From: JAYODW01 sp038116745 | Lineage (GTDB): Bacteria > Pseudomonadota > Gammaproteobacteria > Ga0077536 | Direction of reading: 5' to 3' | NCBI GenBank assembly: GCA_038116745.1 | Contig: JAYODW010000009.1 | Span: 1-64,000, forward strand | DNA: 64,000 bases | In this document: positions 38,736-48,621 of the stretch, piece by piece | Layout of the letters: every line of letters starts with the position of its first letter | Position numbering within the stretch: the stretch's first letter is position 1 | Program-made: the position numbers and the translations under genes | The notes under the pieces: generated by a model | The model's input: the letters and a program-made list of their open reading frames with translations, nothing else | Told to the model about the DNA's origin: nothing | Database searches by the model: none

Positions 38736-40196
38736 ATGAGCAAACAGCAACACGAACAATTCCGTGTCGTGATTATCGGCGCCGGCATGGCCGGGATTCT
38801 TTCGGCGATCAAGCTGCGCGAGGCGGGGTTCGAAAACTTCGTCATTTATGAGAAAGGTGACCGCATCGGAGGTACCTGGCGCGAGAACACTTACCCCGGC
38901 ATCGCCTGCGACGTGCCCGCGCATCTGTACACCTATTCCTTCGAGCCTAACCCCGAGTGGAGCTCGACCTACGCGGGTGGTGCGGAGATCCATGCCTATT
39001 TCCAGCATGTTGCGGAGAAGTACGACGTGCTCCCCTGTGTCCGCTTCAACGAAGCCGTCCCTTACTGCGCTTTCGAAAACGGACGGTGGCAGATCCGTAC
39101 CTCGACCGGCCGCGAGGATATCGCTGACGCGGTCATTGCGGCGACCGGCGTGCTGCATCATCCCCATGTTGCCGATATTCCGGGACTGGAAAGTTTCGCC
39201 GGCAGCTGGTTTCACAGCGCCGAGTGGGACCACTCGGTTCCCCTTGAAGGGAAACGCGTCGGCGTGATTGGCACCGGCTCGACCGCGATCCAGATTACGG
39301 GCGCGCTGGCCGATAAATGCGCGCGCTTTGATCTGTTTCAGCGCACCGCCCAGTGGATTATGCCCATCGACAACGTGACCTACAGCGAGGACGACAAGGC
39401 GGCTTTCCGCTCGGATCCCTCGCGGCTGGAGGCGCTGCGCGCGGAAGTGAACGAGGATTTCCGCCGCTTCTCCAACGCCGTGATTGACGCCGACTCAACG
39501 GAGATGAAGGAGATCGAAGACGCCTGTCTGGCCAACCTTGAGGATAACGTCAGGGATCCGCAGCTGCGCGAAAGGCTGCGCCCCGATTACCGGGCGGGCT
39601 GCAAGCGGCTTATTTTCTCGGGCGACTTCTACAGCGCGATCCAGCGCCCGGAAGCGCACCTGGTGACCACGCCGATAGCGGGCATCGAACCGGACGGGGT
39701 GCGGCTGGCAGACGGGGAACTGCGGGAGCTCGACGTGCTCGTCGTCGCCACCGGTTTCCGTGCTGACAGCTTCATCCGCCCGACCACCGTGCTTGGCCGC
39801 GATGGCATCAACCTGGACGACGTGTGGGCCGACCACCCGGTCGCCTATCTCTCGATCTCGATCCCGCAGTTTCCGAACTTCTTCATGCTCAACGGGCCCA
39901 ATGGCCCGGTGGGCAACTTCTCACTGATCCAGATCGCGGAGCATCAGGTGCACTACATCCTGCAACTTCTCGGACAGTTGCGCGAGGGTGCGTGCCGCGA
40001 GATCAGCGCCAGTCGAGCCGCGACCGAGGACTTCGAGGCCGCGCGCTCAGAGGCCGCGAGGCATTCGATCTGGGCGACCGGGTGTCGCAGCTGGTATCTG
40101 GACAAAAATGGCGTCCCGGCGAGCTGGCCGTGGTCGCGCGATCGCTTCTTTGAGGAGATGGCCGCGCCCAAGCTCGAGGCTTACGAAGTCGCCTGA
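38736..40196 (+). CDS. Flavin-containing monooxygenase, Baeyer-Villiger type
   Basis: A 486-residue two-dinucleotide-domain flavoprotein: GAGMAG at 15-20 (FAD), the BVMO fingerprint FAGSWFHSAEWD at 154-165 (Phe154, His160, Trp164, Asp165), and GTGSTA at 179-184 (NADPH). Such enzymes insert oxygen next to a ketone to give an ester or lactone. GAGAGGAGCGAGAT precedes the ATG at 38736. It lies 5.4 kb upstream of the ketone-carboxylase-like operon, but on a separate transcript. Confidence 0.88.
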   Translation: MSKQQHEQFRVVIIGAGMAGILSAIKLREAGFENFVIYEKGDRIGGTWRENTYPGIACDVPAHLYTYSFEPNPEWSSTYAGGAEIHAYFQHVAEKYDVLPCVRFNEAVPYCAFENGRWQIRTSTGREDIADAVIAATGVLHHPHVADIPGLESFAGSWFHSAEWDHSVPLEGKRVGVIGTGSTAIQITGALADKCARFDLFQRTAQWIMPIDNVTYSEDDKAAFRSDPSRLEALRAEVNEDFRRFSNAVIDADSTEMKEIEDACLANLEDNVRDPQLRERLRPDYRAGCKRLIFSGDFYSAIQRPEAHLVTTPIAGIEPDGVRLADGELRELDVLVVATGFRADSFIRPTTVLGRDGINLDDVWADHPVAYLSISIPQFPNFFMLNGPNGPVGNFSLIQIAEHQVHYILQLLGQLREGACREISASRAATEDFEAARSEAARHSIWATGCRSWYLDKNGVPASWPWSRDRFFEEMAAPKLEAYEVA

Positions 40197-40221
40197 TTCG
40201 CATCGCCGCCGCGCCTGTTCG

Positions 40222-41037
40222 CTACATGGCGTGGCGGAACGCCTGTGTGATGCGATCGCTGCGCTGCGCGAAGTAGGCCTCGGCTTCACGATGGGTGTGG
40301 ATGTAAAGGTCGTTGCGCAGTATGGCCTCCAGGACCAGCTCGGCGACGGGTTCCACGTCAAGCATGCGGCCGTCCAGAGCGGCGCGTTCTTCTTCAGTGT
40401 AGGTGCGGTTGGCGGTGGGCCCGCCGCGTGAGGCTGGCCGGTTGCGCGCGCTGAAATCGATATTGCTGGTAACCCGCATCGGGCACAGCACAGAGACCCC
40501 GATGTCGTGTTCGCGCACGTCCTTCCGCAGGGACTCGGCGAGCGCGACTACGGCGGCCTTGGTGACGTTGTAGGGACCCAGCTCGCGGTTCGGTACCAGA
40601 CCGGCGAAGCTCGCCGTGAACAGCACGTGCCCGCCGCGTCCCTGCGTGATCATGCGTGGCACGAAGCATTCCACACCGTGGATCGGCCCCCAGAGATTGA
40701 CCTCCAGGGACCACTGCCAGTCCTGATGAGTCATCTCCTGGGTGGGGCCGAAGACAGCGACGCCAGCGTTGTTCATGACCAGATCCACGGCGCCGAAATG
40801 CGACCAGGCGCGCTCTGCGAGTGCTTCAACTGACGCGCGATCGGTGACGTCAGTAACGACGCCGATAACCGAGGCCCCATTCTCCTGCAGTGACCTGGTG
40901 CTGCCCTCAAGGGCAGCCTCCTCAATATCCGCCAGCACGAGCTTCGCGCCGCGCGCTGCCAGCGCGCGCCCGACGGCGAGTCCGATCCCGCTGGCGCCGC
41001 CGGTGATCACCGCGACCTTGCCTGTGAATTCCTGCAT
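40222..41037 (-). CDS. SDR family oxidoreductase
   Basis: A 271-residue short-chain dehydrogenase: TGGASGIG at 12-19, Asp37 after strand 2 (NAD-type), NNAG at 89-92, Ser143, Tyr156 and Lys160. The C-terminal region after 190 is longer than FabG-like members and lacks the common final GG motif. GGAAGG upstream supports the ATG at 41037. It converges with the monooxygenase gene, so an alcohol/ketone relationship is plausible but unproven. Confidence 0.85.
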   Translation of the reverse strand: MQEFTGKVAVITGGASGIGLAVGRALAARGAKLVLADIEEAALEGSTRSLQENGASVIGVVTDVTDRASVEALAERAWSHFGAVDLVMNNAGVAVFGPTQEMTHQDWQWSLEVNLWGPIHGVECFVPRMITQGRGGHVLFTASFAGLVPNRELGPYNVTKAAVVALAESLRKDVREHDIGVSVLCPMRVTSNIDFSARNRPASRGGPTANRTYTEEERAALDGRMLDVEPVAELVLEAILRNDLYIHTHREAEAYFAQRSDRITQAFRHAM

Positions 41038-41135
41038 AGTGTGCGCCCTTCCAAGTGATTGGTTTTCCATGCTGATGATCCTGCCAGCCACGACGGTTTC
41101 TGTGTACAACCTGCCAGTGGGCCTGTCTGCCTGAT

Positions 41136-43148
41136 ATGACGAGAACAGGGGCTAATGCAGCTGCGCAGGGTGCGGGTCTACTCGGCCTGCTGCTGGCAGG
41201 CAGCGTGCTGGCTTACGTGGTCGGTTTCGCGCTGTGGTATGGCGGGACTCCTCTCGGTATGTTCCCGCCACCTGATGGTCAGCGGATTGTCGACCTCGCG
41301 CTGAGGATCGCACGAGGCGAGCTTCCATCGGAACCGTTATCCAGGGCGCCGGTCTATCCCGCTGTCCTGGCGCTGATGGTGAAGGTAGGGGTGGCGCCGG
41401 CGGATGTTCCCTCATCGGCGCGCGTTCTGAACGTTGCGCTGCACCTTGCTAGCAGCGTGATGGCGATGGGGCTGGCGCGGCAGCTGTGGCGTTCGGGGAT
41501 GGCCGGCTGGCTCGCGTTCGTGCTGTTCGCCTGTCATCCCGTCGTGCTGCATTTCGCTGTCGACCCGCTTGATATCACCCTGGCTATCGCTCTGATGCTG
41601 GGCGGGATCGCGGCGGCTCTGCGCACAGTGTCGCCGCGCACCTGGCTTACTACTGTGGGCTGGCTGAGTCTGGCAGCGAGCCTGCTGACGCTGGCCGCAC
41701 TCACCCGACCGCAGCTTTTCGCTGTGTTAATGGCTTTCCTGTTCTGGGCAAGCTGGAGACGCGCCGTCAGCTGGCAGGCGCGTGTGGTCAGCGCGTGTGC
41801 CGCCGCTCTGCCCGTCGCGCTCCTGTGTGGGGGCATGGGACTGATCAACATGCAGCTGTCTGGCGAGTTCCGTGTATTGCCCTGGCAAAGCAGTTTCCAT
41901 CTGTGGGCGGCCAATCGCACTGACGCTGACGGCCGCTACTTTGTGCCGACGGAGAGTGGAGCAGGAAATGAAGCTGCGGAGGATCTCCAACGTCTCGAGG
42001 CAGAGCGCGGCTTGCAGGCTGCGTTCCCCGACCAACCGGTGACCGCAGATGCGGCAGCGCGCTACTGGCGCGCTGCCGTCGTCGCTGAGATCGCGGTGGC
42101 GCCGCTGGCGTGGCTCGAGCTGCTCGCTCGAAAAAGTTTCTACCTGCTGAATAACTTCGAGCAGTCCAGCAGCAAAACCTACAGTTTCCATCGCAATCTC
42201 TCACCCTGGCTGCGGTTTAATCCGCTGTGCTGGAGCGTGCTGCTGTGCACGGGTTTACTCGGCTGGGCAGGTTTGGCGACCCACAACCGGAGCGCCGCGG
42301 CGCTGCTGAATCCGATCCTTGCGGCCTACATCGCCGGGCTTCTGCTGTCCTATGTCAGCTCTGATCTCCGTCTGCCCTTAATCCCGCTGGCGGCGGTTCT
42401 CTCAGGCGGCGCGCTGACCTGTTTCAGCGGCGGCATCCGTCTCGGACGGCTCGGCGTTATTGTGCTGCTGACGGGTGTCAGCGTGGTCTTTCTTCCGAGC
42501 AAAGAGCGGGAAAGAACCTATGTGCAGGATCATGTGCTGCTCGCGCGGGCACTGCTGCATGCAGGGGATTTTTCTCACGCAGAGCAGGAGGCGCTGGGCG
42601 GCCTGACGCGGCAGGGGGACAATCCGGCTGCCTTGGAGCTCGTGTGCCTGATCCGCTTTGAAGCATGGCAGCAGGAGGCGGACGTGCTCGAACCGTCGGC
42701 CGCCCTGAGAGAGGCCTGTGTACAGGCTCCGAGCGGCTCATCCGCTGTGGGGCGCGTCCTCGGGGTGCTTGACTGGCGCGCAGGCAATGCTGAATCCGCG
42801 ATTTCGCGCTGGCAATCCCAGCTTGCTACATCTGGCCCGGAGCGCGACCAGGCCCTCGCAGCTCTGCTGATGGTGGGGGCGCGCACCGACGGTGATGCGA
42901 TCGCCAGTGAATGCCGGCAGAGGCGTTGTCCTGCCGCGCTGGAGTTGGCGCTCGAAGCCAGAGGGTTCACCAGCCTGGCCGATTCGCGCGGCCGGGTGGT
43001 CAGCCTGCCCCGACGTGACGCGCAGCTCGCCGCCTTGCAGCGGCTTTACGCGCCAGCGGCGTTAAATAATGAGGAGGAGGCCGCCCTAAATCCAGTGCAG
43101 TCGGAAGACGAGAGCGACAGCCAGGAGTCTCTTAAGCCCGGGCGGTGA
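41136..43148 (+). CDS. Membrane protein: GT-C glycosyltransferase-like N-terminus with a soluble C-terminal region
   Basis: A 670-residue protein with about ten hydrophobic segments up to residue 448, and a soluble helical C-terminal part (about 455-650) that looks TPR-like. The N-terminal half has the shape of ArnT/PMT-type GT-C enzymes: a short extracytoplasmic loop carrying an acidic segment after helix 1 (PPPDGQRIVD near 45-54), and a late loop YVSSDLRLPLIP with the Arg-x-Pro pattern of that family. Donor and acceptor cannot be predicted. It diverges from the SDR gene across 98 bp. Confidence 0.68.
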   Translation: MTRTGANAAAQGAGLLGLLLAGSVLAYVVGFALWYGGTPLGMFPPPDGQRIVDLALRIARGELPSEPLSRAPVYPAVLALMVKVGVAPADVPSSARVLNVALHLASSVMAMGLARQLWRSGMAGWLAFVLFACHPVVLHFAVDPLDITLAIALMLGGIAAALRTVSPRTWLTTVGWLSLAASLLTLAALTRPQLFAVLMAFLFWASWRRAVSWQARVVSACAAALPVALLCGGMGLINMQLSGEFRVLPWQSSFHLWAANRTDADGRYFVPTESGAGNEAAEDLQRLEAERGLQAAFPDQPVTADAAARYWRAAVVAEIAVAPLAWLELLARKSFYLLNNFEQSSSKTYSFHRNLSPWLRFNPLCWSVLLCTGLLGWAGLATHNRSAAALLNPILAAYIAGLLLSYVSSDLRLPLIPLAAVLSGGALTCFSGGIRLGRLGVIVLLTGVSVVFLPSKERERTYVQDHVLLARALLHAGDFSHAEQEALGGLTRQGDNPAALELVCLIRFEAWQQEADVLEPSAALREACVQAPSGSSAVGRVLGVLDWRAGNAESAISRWQSQLATSGPERDQALAALLMVGARTDGDAIASECRQRRCPAALELALEARGFTSLADSRGRVVSLPRRDAQLAALQRLYAPAALNNEEEAALNPVQSEDESDSQESLKPGR

Positions 43149-43276
43149 CGGTCTTCACAAACCAGCACCAAGGACGTTGCTATCGCTCATGACGCTCCCG
43201 AGTGACGCTGGGTACAATCCGCGCGGCACGCGCCCGGGCGTCTGCGCAGCAGAGCGGGAGGAAGAAGGTGGTGACC

Positions 43277-43969
43277 ATGAATAAAAGCGCCGCGACGAAT
43301 CTGATCGCCCTTGGTGTCACGCTGACTGGCATTGTCGCGCCAGCGTATGGGGACGTGGTTTTCATGACCGGCCTGTTCGCGCTCTCCGGCGGTGTCACGA
43401 ACTGGATTGCGGTTCATATGCTGTTTGAGAAAGTGCCGTTTCTCTACGGCTCAGGCGTCATCCCGACCCGCTTCGAGGAGTTCAAGACCGGCATCAAGCA
43501 GCTCATCGTGCAGGAATTTTTTACCCGCGAGCATATCGAGCGATTTTTCGCCAACAACGGCATGCTCTCTGCGGATGCGGTTGCCGACAGAGTCGATTTC
43601 GATCGGATATTCGAGCACCTGACAGACGCCATCGTCGAATCCCCTATGGGCAATATGCTCAACATGGTCGGCGGCCGGAAGGCGCTCGAGCCGCTCAAAG
43701 GTCCGGTCACCGCCAAGCTCCGGGGTATTCTCGACGAGCTCGTCGGCGGCAGCAGCGACGGCGACGATGGCGAGGATTTTACGGCCGGGCTTATCGCACA
43801 GGTTGAGCAGATCATCGACAGTCGGCTGGCCGAGCTGACGCCGGGAAAGGTCAAGGACATCGTCGAAGACATGATCCGCCAGCATCTCGGCTGGCTGGTG
43901 GTCTGGGGTGGCGTATTCGGCGGACTGATCGGACTGGTGGTCAGCATTGCGGAGCAAGTCAGCGGATAG
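43277..43969 (+). CDS. DUF445-family membrane protein
   Basis: A 230-residue protein starting with the DUF445 signature: a first membrane segment, then LSGGVTNWIAVHMLFEKVPFLYGSGVIPTRFEEFK. Membrane segments lie at about 10-38 and near 205-225. DUF445 (YheB-type) proteins have no agreed function. GGGAGGAAGAAGG could serve either a GTG at 43268 or the ATG at 43277; the ATG gives the usual N-terminus. Confidence 0.84.
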   Translation: MNKSAATNLIALGVTLTGIVAPAYGDVVFMTGLFALSGGVTNWIAVHMLFEKVPFLYGSGVIPTRFEEFKTGIKQLIVQEFFTREHIERFFANNGMLSADAVADRVDFDRIFEHLTDAIVESPMGNMLNMVGGRKALEPLKGPVTAKLRGILDELVGGSSDGDDGEDFTAGLIAQVEQIIDSRLAELTPGKVKDIVEDMIRQHLGWLVVWGGVFGGLIGLVVSIAEQVSG

Positions 43970-43994
43970 CGCCTGAAGCGCGGGCAGCCGCGAG

Positions 43995-44012
43995 GCGGCA
44001 CTGGTGTGCCGC
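43995..44012. repeat. Inverted repeat between the DUF445 gene and the carboxylase operon
   Basis: GCGGCAC and GTGCCGC are exact complements around TGGT. It begins 26 bp after the DUF445 stop and about 140 bp ahead of the operon start. With no T run it could be a weak terminator, an mRNA hairpin or a protein site. Confidence 0.4.
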
Positions 44013-44153
44013 GCAACCTGACCGCTCAGGGGCCTTCGAGCATTAGTGCTCCGCAGTCCGGGCCGCGTCCGCGTTTGATTAGCGGCTGGTCGCTGCTACC
44101 CTGCCGCGGCTTTGCCTACGACTTGTTCTGAACTCTCGAAGAGGAAAAAAGCC

Positions 44154-46088
44154 ATGTACTGTGTCGATGTCGACACCGGTGGAACGATGACCGACACCCT
44201 GGTCAGTGGCGGGACGCAGCCACTGACGATTAAAGTCGAGTCAACACCGCACGATGTCACCGTGTCATTCATGCAGAGCCTCTCTGAGGCGGCCGGGCGG
44301 TTGGGGTTCGCCGATCTCGGCAGATTCCTGGAAGAGGTGCGGGTGATCCGCTGGTCTTCAACGATTACCTCCAACGTTCTCGCTGAACGCCGCGGACCGA
44401 AACTCGGCCTCGTCGTGAGTCCGGGGCATGCGGCAGATCTCTACGCCGATGATCCGGCCGATGCAGCAACCGTTGTTCCTACTCTGATACGTGCCGAGCA
44501 CATTGCCGAACTGCCTGCGGATGCGGATCGCGGCACCATCGTGGCGGTCGTCAAGCAGCTGATCGACCAGGGGATAAGACGGATCAGTATCAGTCTTGCC
44601 GACGCTTTTCCCGACGGCAGCCGCGAGGCAGACGTCCTCAAGGTGATCGGTGAGCAGTTCCCGGACCATTTTCTCGGCTCGGTGCCGGCGCTGGCGGGCA
44701 GCGAAATGCTGATGCAGCCGGACGATATGTCGCGCACGTTCTATTCGCTGATCAACGCCTACGTCCACAACGCGCTGGCGAACTCCCTGTTCAGGGCGGA
44801 AGACCAGCTGAAGGTGGACCACCAGTGGCGGGGGGACCTTCTCGTCGGTCATCTCAACGGGGGCGTCGCGCGGATTGGCAAGACAAAAGCGGTCGATACC
44901 ATCGAGTCCGGCCCGCTGTTCGGTACGCATGGTTCGGCGCACGTGGCGGCCGCAAACCATGACCAGCGCGTTCTGGCTATGGATATCGGCGGCACGACCG
45001 GCAAGGCCAGCGCGATAACCAGCGGCCGGGTGGAGATGCGCAGCGAGGGTCACATTTTTGGTATCCCGGTGCGTATGCCCATGCCCGTCCTGCGCTCAAA
45101 TGCCCTGGGCGGCGGCAGCATTGCACGGGTAGAGAATGGCGCGGTCCGCCTTGGACCGGACTCAATGGGTGCCGCGCCGGGACCCGCCTGCTACGCACTG
45201 GGCGGCACGCAGGCAACCCTCACGGATGCACTGGTCGTTCTTGGGCTGATTTCACCGGACGCATTTCTTGACGGCCGACGGGCGTTGGATGTGGCGCTGG
45301 CGAGCACGGCTATCGAGCAGCACGTTGCGCACGCCCTTGGCGTCGATTCAAAGACGGCGGCGCGCAACATTGTGGATTGTGCGGTGAGCATGATGGCGGA
45401 TCTGGCACGCCAGACAATCGACGAAGTCAGCTGGGACAGCAGCGGTGAGGTGACGCTCTACGCTTTCGGCGGCAACGGCCCGGTATTCGGCAGCCTGGTC
45501 GCTGAGGTTCTGGGGCTGCGCCGGATCCGGCTGTTTGCGCTGGGTACAGTGTTTTCCGCCTACGGCTCGGCTATCTCGGATGTGCTCCATGTGTACGAGC
45601 GTGCGCTGACGGACGGCAGTAAACCGGAATCTCTGAGCGCGGCCGGCAGCGCGATGCTGGAACAGGCGCGACGCGATCTGCAGGGCGAGGGCTTTGACCC
45701 GGGAATGGCCAGCTATGCCTGGACCCTACAGAACGCTGCGCGCGAGCGGTTCAGCATCGAGGGCGTTCTGGAGGATGTGGCGCCCGCGCTGGTGCGGAGC
45801 GTGGCAGAGGGCAGCCTGCTGCGTTTGGATGCGCGTTTCCCCCTGGGCGCGGTTGAATTGCCGCAGCCCCCGGTTGGCCCTGTGCCTGAACCGCATAGCC
45901 AGCGACAGTCGCCGCTCAGCCTGTCCGGCACGCTGCCTGTTTATGCGCACGACACGCTGCGAGGACACACGCTGGACGGTCCTCTGGTGGTGGATGGCGG
46001 CACCTTCACCTGGTTTGTTAGCGCGGGCTGGCGGCTCGTCGTTGATGCGGTTGGCGATGCGTTGCTCACAAGGGAGGAGACACGATGA
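44154..46088 (+). CDS. HyuA-like subunit, ApcA position (acetophenone/acetone carboxylase family)
   Basis: A 644-residue (about 69 kDa) hydantoinase A/oxoprolinase-type subunit: the actin-like phosphate-binding motifs are DVDTGGTMTD at 5-14 and MDIGGTTGKASA near 276-287. It is the smaller of two HyuA-like genes in the operon, matching the roughly 70-kDa ApcA of acetophenone carboxylase. In that enzyme family HyuA-like subunits use ATP to activate bicarbonate and substrate. AAGAGGAAAAAAGCC precedes the ATG at 44154. The next gene overlaps by 4 bases. Confidence 0.86.
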   Translation: MYCVDVDTGGTMTDTLVSGGTQPLTIKVESTPHDVTVSFMQSLSEAAGRLGFADLGRFLEEVRVIRWSSTITSNVLAERRGPKLGLVVSPGHAADLYADDPADAATVVPTLIRAEHIAELPADADRGTIVAVVKQLIDQGIRRISISLADAFPDGSREADVLKVIGEQFPDHFLGSVPALAGSEMLMQPDDMSRTFYSLINAYVHNALANSLFRAEDQLKVDHQWRGDLLVGHLNGGVARIGKTKAVDTIESGPLFGTHGSAHVAAANHDQRVLAMDIGGTTGKASAITSGRVEMRSEGHIFGIPVRMPMPVLRSNALGGGSIARVENGAVRLGPDSMGAAPGPACYALGGTQATLTDALVVLGLISPDAFLDGRRALDVALASTAIEQHVAHALGVDSKTAARNIVDCAVSMMADLARQTIDEVSWDSSGEVTLYAFGGNGPVFGSLVAEVLGLRRIRLFALGTVFSAYGSAISDVLHVYERALTDGSKPESLSAAGSAMLEQARRDLQGEGFDPGMASYAWTLQNAARERFSIEGVLEDVAPALVRSVAEGSLLRLDARFPLGAVELPQPPVGPVPEPHSQRQSPLSLSGTLPVYAHDTLRGHTLDGPLVVDGGTFTWFVSAGWRLVVDAVGDALLTREETR

Positions 46089-46471
46089 GTCGGATGCTGC
46101 ATGTGGGTGACCGTCTTGATCTCGACCTCGATCGCGAGCTCTGGGTGTGCGGCAAGTGTGCCCGTGAGCTCGGACCGGCGCGCGATAACGTCAAGCGCTC
46201 GCTGCTCGTGGCAGAGCGCGATCCCGCCGAGGTCCATCCGCCGTTGATCGAGGGCGAGTTCACTTTCTCGCCGAATCCGGCGTGGATCCGGATCCTGGAG
46301 TTTTACTGTCCCGGCTGTGGCGTACAGATCGAGACGGAGTATCTGCCACCCGGCCACCCGATCACCAATACCACCGAGCTTGATCTGGACGCCCTGAAGA
46401 AACGTGTCCAGGCGGGAGAGCTTGAGCTGGTCGACGGCCACCTGCGGCCCGCTGGGGAGGACGAGGCATGA
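46085..46471 (+). CDS. Small zinc-ribbon-like subunit, ApcB/AcxC type
   Basis: A 128-residue (about 14 kDa) protein with CGKC near 22-25 and CPGCG near 75-79, four cysteines placed for a zinc ribbon. This resembles the gamma/small subunits of acetone and acetophenone carboxylases. Its position between two HyuA-like genes reproduces the apcB position in Aromatoleum. ATGA overlaps tie it to both neighbours. Confidence 0.84.
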   Translation: MSRMLHVGDRLDLDLDRELWVCGKCARELGPARDNVKRSLLVAERDPAEVHPPLIEGEFTFSPNPAWIRILEFYCPGCGVQIETEYLPPGHPITNTTELDLDALKKRVQAGELELVDGHLRPAGEDEA

Positions 46472-48621
46472 GAAGCGTGGATATAGACGTGGGCGGCACC
46501 TTTACTGACCTCGTGCTGACTTTTGATGAACAGCGGGTAATCGCCAAGGCACCAACCACGCCGTACGACCTGTCGGTCTGTTTTATGAACGTCCTGGAGG
46601 ACGGTGCTGATCAGCTTGATATGGAGGTCGAGGAACTGCTGCCTGAAATAGAGGTGGTGCGCTACTCCACCACCGTCGCCATGAACCGCTTGATCGAGCG
46701 GCGCGGTCCGCGTCTGGGCCTGATGACGACGGAAGGCCACCAGGAGGCGATATTGATCGGGCGCGGAGCCCAGTGGTGTGACGGGCTGCGGATCGGCGAG
46801 CGGCGCAACATGGCGGTCCAGCACAAGCCGGAGCCGCTGGTGTCGCGCGATCTCATCGTCGGTCTGAAAGAGCGCGTTGACTCCGCAGGACACGTGCTGC
46901 GCCCGCTGGATGACGACGACGTGCGCGACAAGCTGCGCTACCTCATCGACAACGGCGCGCGGTCAATCGCCGTCTCGTTGCTCTGGTCGTTCGTCAATCC
47001 CGCGCACGAAAAGCGCGTGCGCGAGATCATCCGCGAAGAGTACAAGGGCTATCACGTCGGTTATCTGCCGGTTGTGCTGTCGCATGAGGTGGTCGGTAAG
47101 GTCGGCGAATACGAACGCACGATGACCGCCATCCTGGACGCGTATCTGCAGCGCTCCATCAAGCTCGAGATGGAAGCGACCTGGGACAAGCTGCGCGAGT
47201 GCGGCTATCGGGGGACCTTCCTGCTCACCCACAACACGGGCGGCTCGGCGGAAATGTTCAAAACAACCGCATCCCGTACTTATAACGGGGGGCCTATTTC
47301 CGGTCTTATGGGGGCTTATCACTTCGGTCGGGCGCTGGGCTATAAGAACGTCATCGCGGCCGACGTCGGTGGGACCAGCTTCGATGTCGGCATGGTGGTC
47401 GATGCTGGCGTGCGCAGCTACGAATTCCGGCCGGTCATCGACCGCTGGATGGTGGGGATCTCCATGCTGGAGTGCACCACGATGGGCGCTGGCGGGGGCT
47501 CCATCGCTGCGGTCAACACGCTGCTCAACCGGCTGGAGGTGGGTCCGCGCAGCGCGGGCGCGATGCCGGGGCCGGCGTGCTACGACCTCGGTGGCACGGA
47601 GCCGACGGTGACCGATGCCGATGTGGTCCTGGGCTACATCGCGCCGGACAGCTATTTCGCGGGCCGCATGCCGTTGAATGCGGCCAAGGCCCGCGCCGCA
47701 ATCGAGACAAAGATTGCGCGGCCGCTTGGTCTGAGCGTCGACGAAGCCGCCGCCATGATCCGCAGCATCGTGGAAAACAACATGGCCTCGGCGATCAAGC
47801 GCGAGGTGCACCTGCGTGGCTACCATCCTGAGGATTTCGCCGTCTTCGCTTTCGGTGGCGGCGGGCCGACGCACGTTGCCGGCTTCCGCGCAGATGTCAC
47901 GCTGGCGGTGATTTTTCCGCTGTCTCCGGTGTTCTGCGCATTAGGGTCATCGGTGATGGACATCATGCATGTCTACGAGAAGTCGCGACGTATGGTGTTC
48001 ATGGAGCCGGTCACCGAGCGACTGACGGAGGACTACGCGGCCTTCAACGAAACGGTGGAAGAGCTGGTGGCGCAGGCGCGCATCGATATCGCTGCCGAGG
48101 GTTTCGCCCTCGACGAGGTGGTGTATGCCGTGGAGCTCGACATGCTCTACGGCGGGCAGGTGCAGGTGAAGCGGGTGTCGTCGCCGCATGTGCGCATTGA
48201 GAGTCCGCATCACATGCAGGAGATCTACGACGCCTTCGAAGCGGAGTTTGCCGCGGCTTTCAGTCCGCATGTGATCCACCGGCCCGGGGGCGTCTATCTC
48301 GACAACATCATTCTCAAGGCCACGGTGCTGACCGACAAACCCGAGCTGCCGCGTCTGGCTCTGGGGACGTCGGATGCCGGCGCAGCGCGGAAGGGGGAGC
48401 GCGAGGCCTACTGGCCGGAGCTGAACGCCAGGGTGATGACCCGGGTCTACCGCTTCGAGGACATGAAACCAGGCATGGAGCTCACCGGACCTGCGCTGGT
48501 CGAGGCTGAGTTCACCACGCTTGTGGTGCCGCCGGGGCAGCGCTTCCGCATCGACGACAGGGGTCTGGGTCTGCTTGAGTACACCGCCGACAGCAACAGC
48601 AGCCAGGAGAGAGCCGCGTGA
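46468..48621 (+). CDS. HyuA-like subunit, ApcC position
   Basis: A 717-residue (about 78 kDa) hydantoinase A-type subunit with DIDVGGTFTDL at 5-15, a conserved middle THNTGGSAEMFKTTASR region near 254-270, and ADVGGTSFDVGMV near 299-311. It is clearly a different paralogue from the 644-residue subunit upstream. Three-subunit acetone carboxylases have only one such protein; two copies are diagnostic of the acetophenone carboxylase arrangement. Overlaps of 4 bases link both sides. Confidence 0.87.
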   Translation: MRSVDIDVGGTFTDLVLTFDEQRVIAKAPTTPYDLSVCFMNVLEDGADQLDMEVEELLPEIEVVRYSTTVAMNRLIERRGPRLGLMTTEGHQEAILIGRGAQWCDGLRIGERRNMAVQHKPEPLVSRDLIVGLKERVDSAGHVLRPLDDDDVRDKLRYLIDNGARSIAVSLLWSFVNPAHEKRVREIIREEYKGYHVGYLPVVLSHEVVGKVGEYERTMTAILDAYLQRSIKLEMEATWDKLRECGYRGTFLLTHNTGGSAEMFKTTASRTYNGGPISGLMGAYHFGRALGYKNVIAADVGGTSFDVGMVVDAGVRSYEFRPVIDRWMVGISMLECTTMGAGGGSIAAVNTLLNRLEVGPRSAGAMPGPACYDLGGTEPTVTDADVVLGYIAPDSYFAGRMPLNAAKARAAIETKIARPLGLSVDEAAAMIRSIVENNMASAIKREVHLRGYHPEDFAVFAFGGGGPTHVAGFRADVTLAVIFPLSPVFCALGSSVMDIMHVYEKSRRMVFMEPVTERLTEDYAAFNETVEELVAQARIDIAAEGFALDEVVYAVELDMLYGGQVQVKRVSSPHVRIESPHHMQEIYDAFEAEFAAAFSPHVIHRPGGVYLDNIILKATVLTDKPELPRLALGTSDAGAARKGEREAYWPELNARVMTRVYRFEDMKPGMELTGPALVEAEFTTLVVPPGQRFRIDDRGLGLLEYTADSNSSQERAA

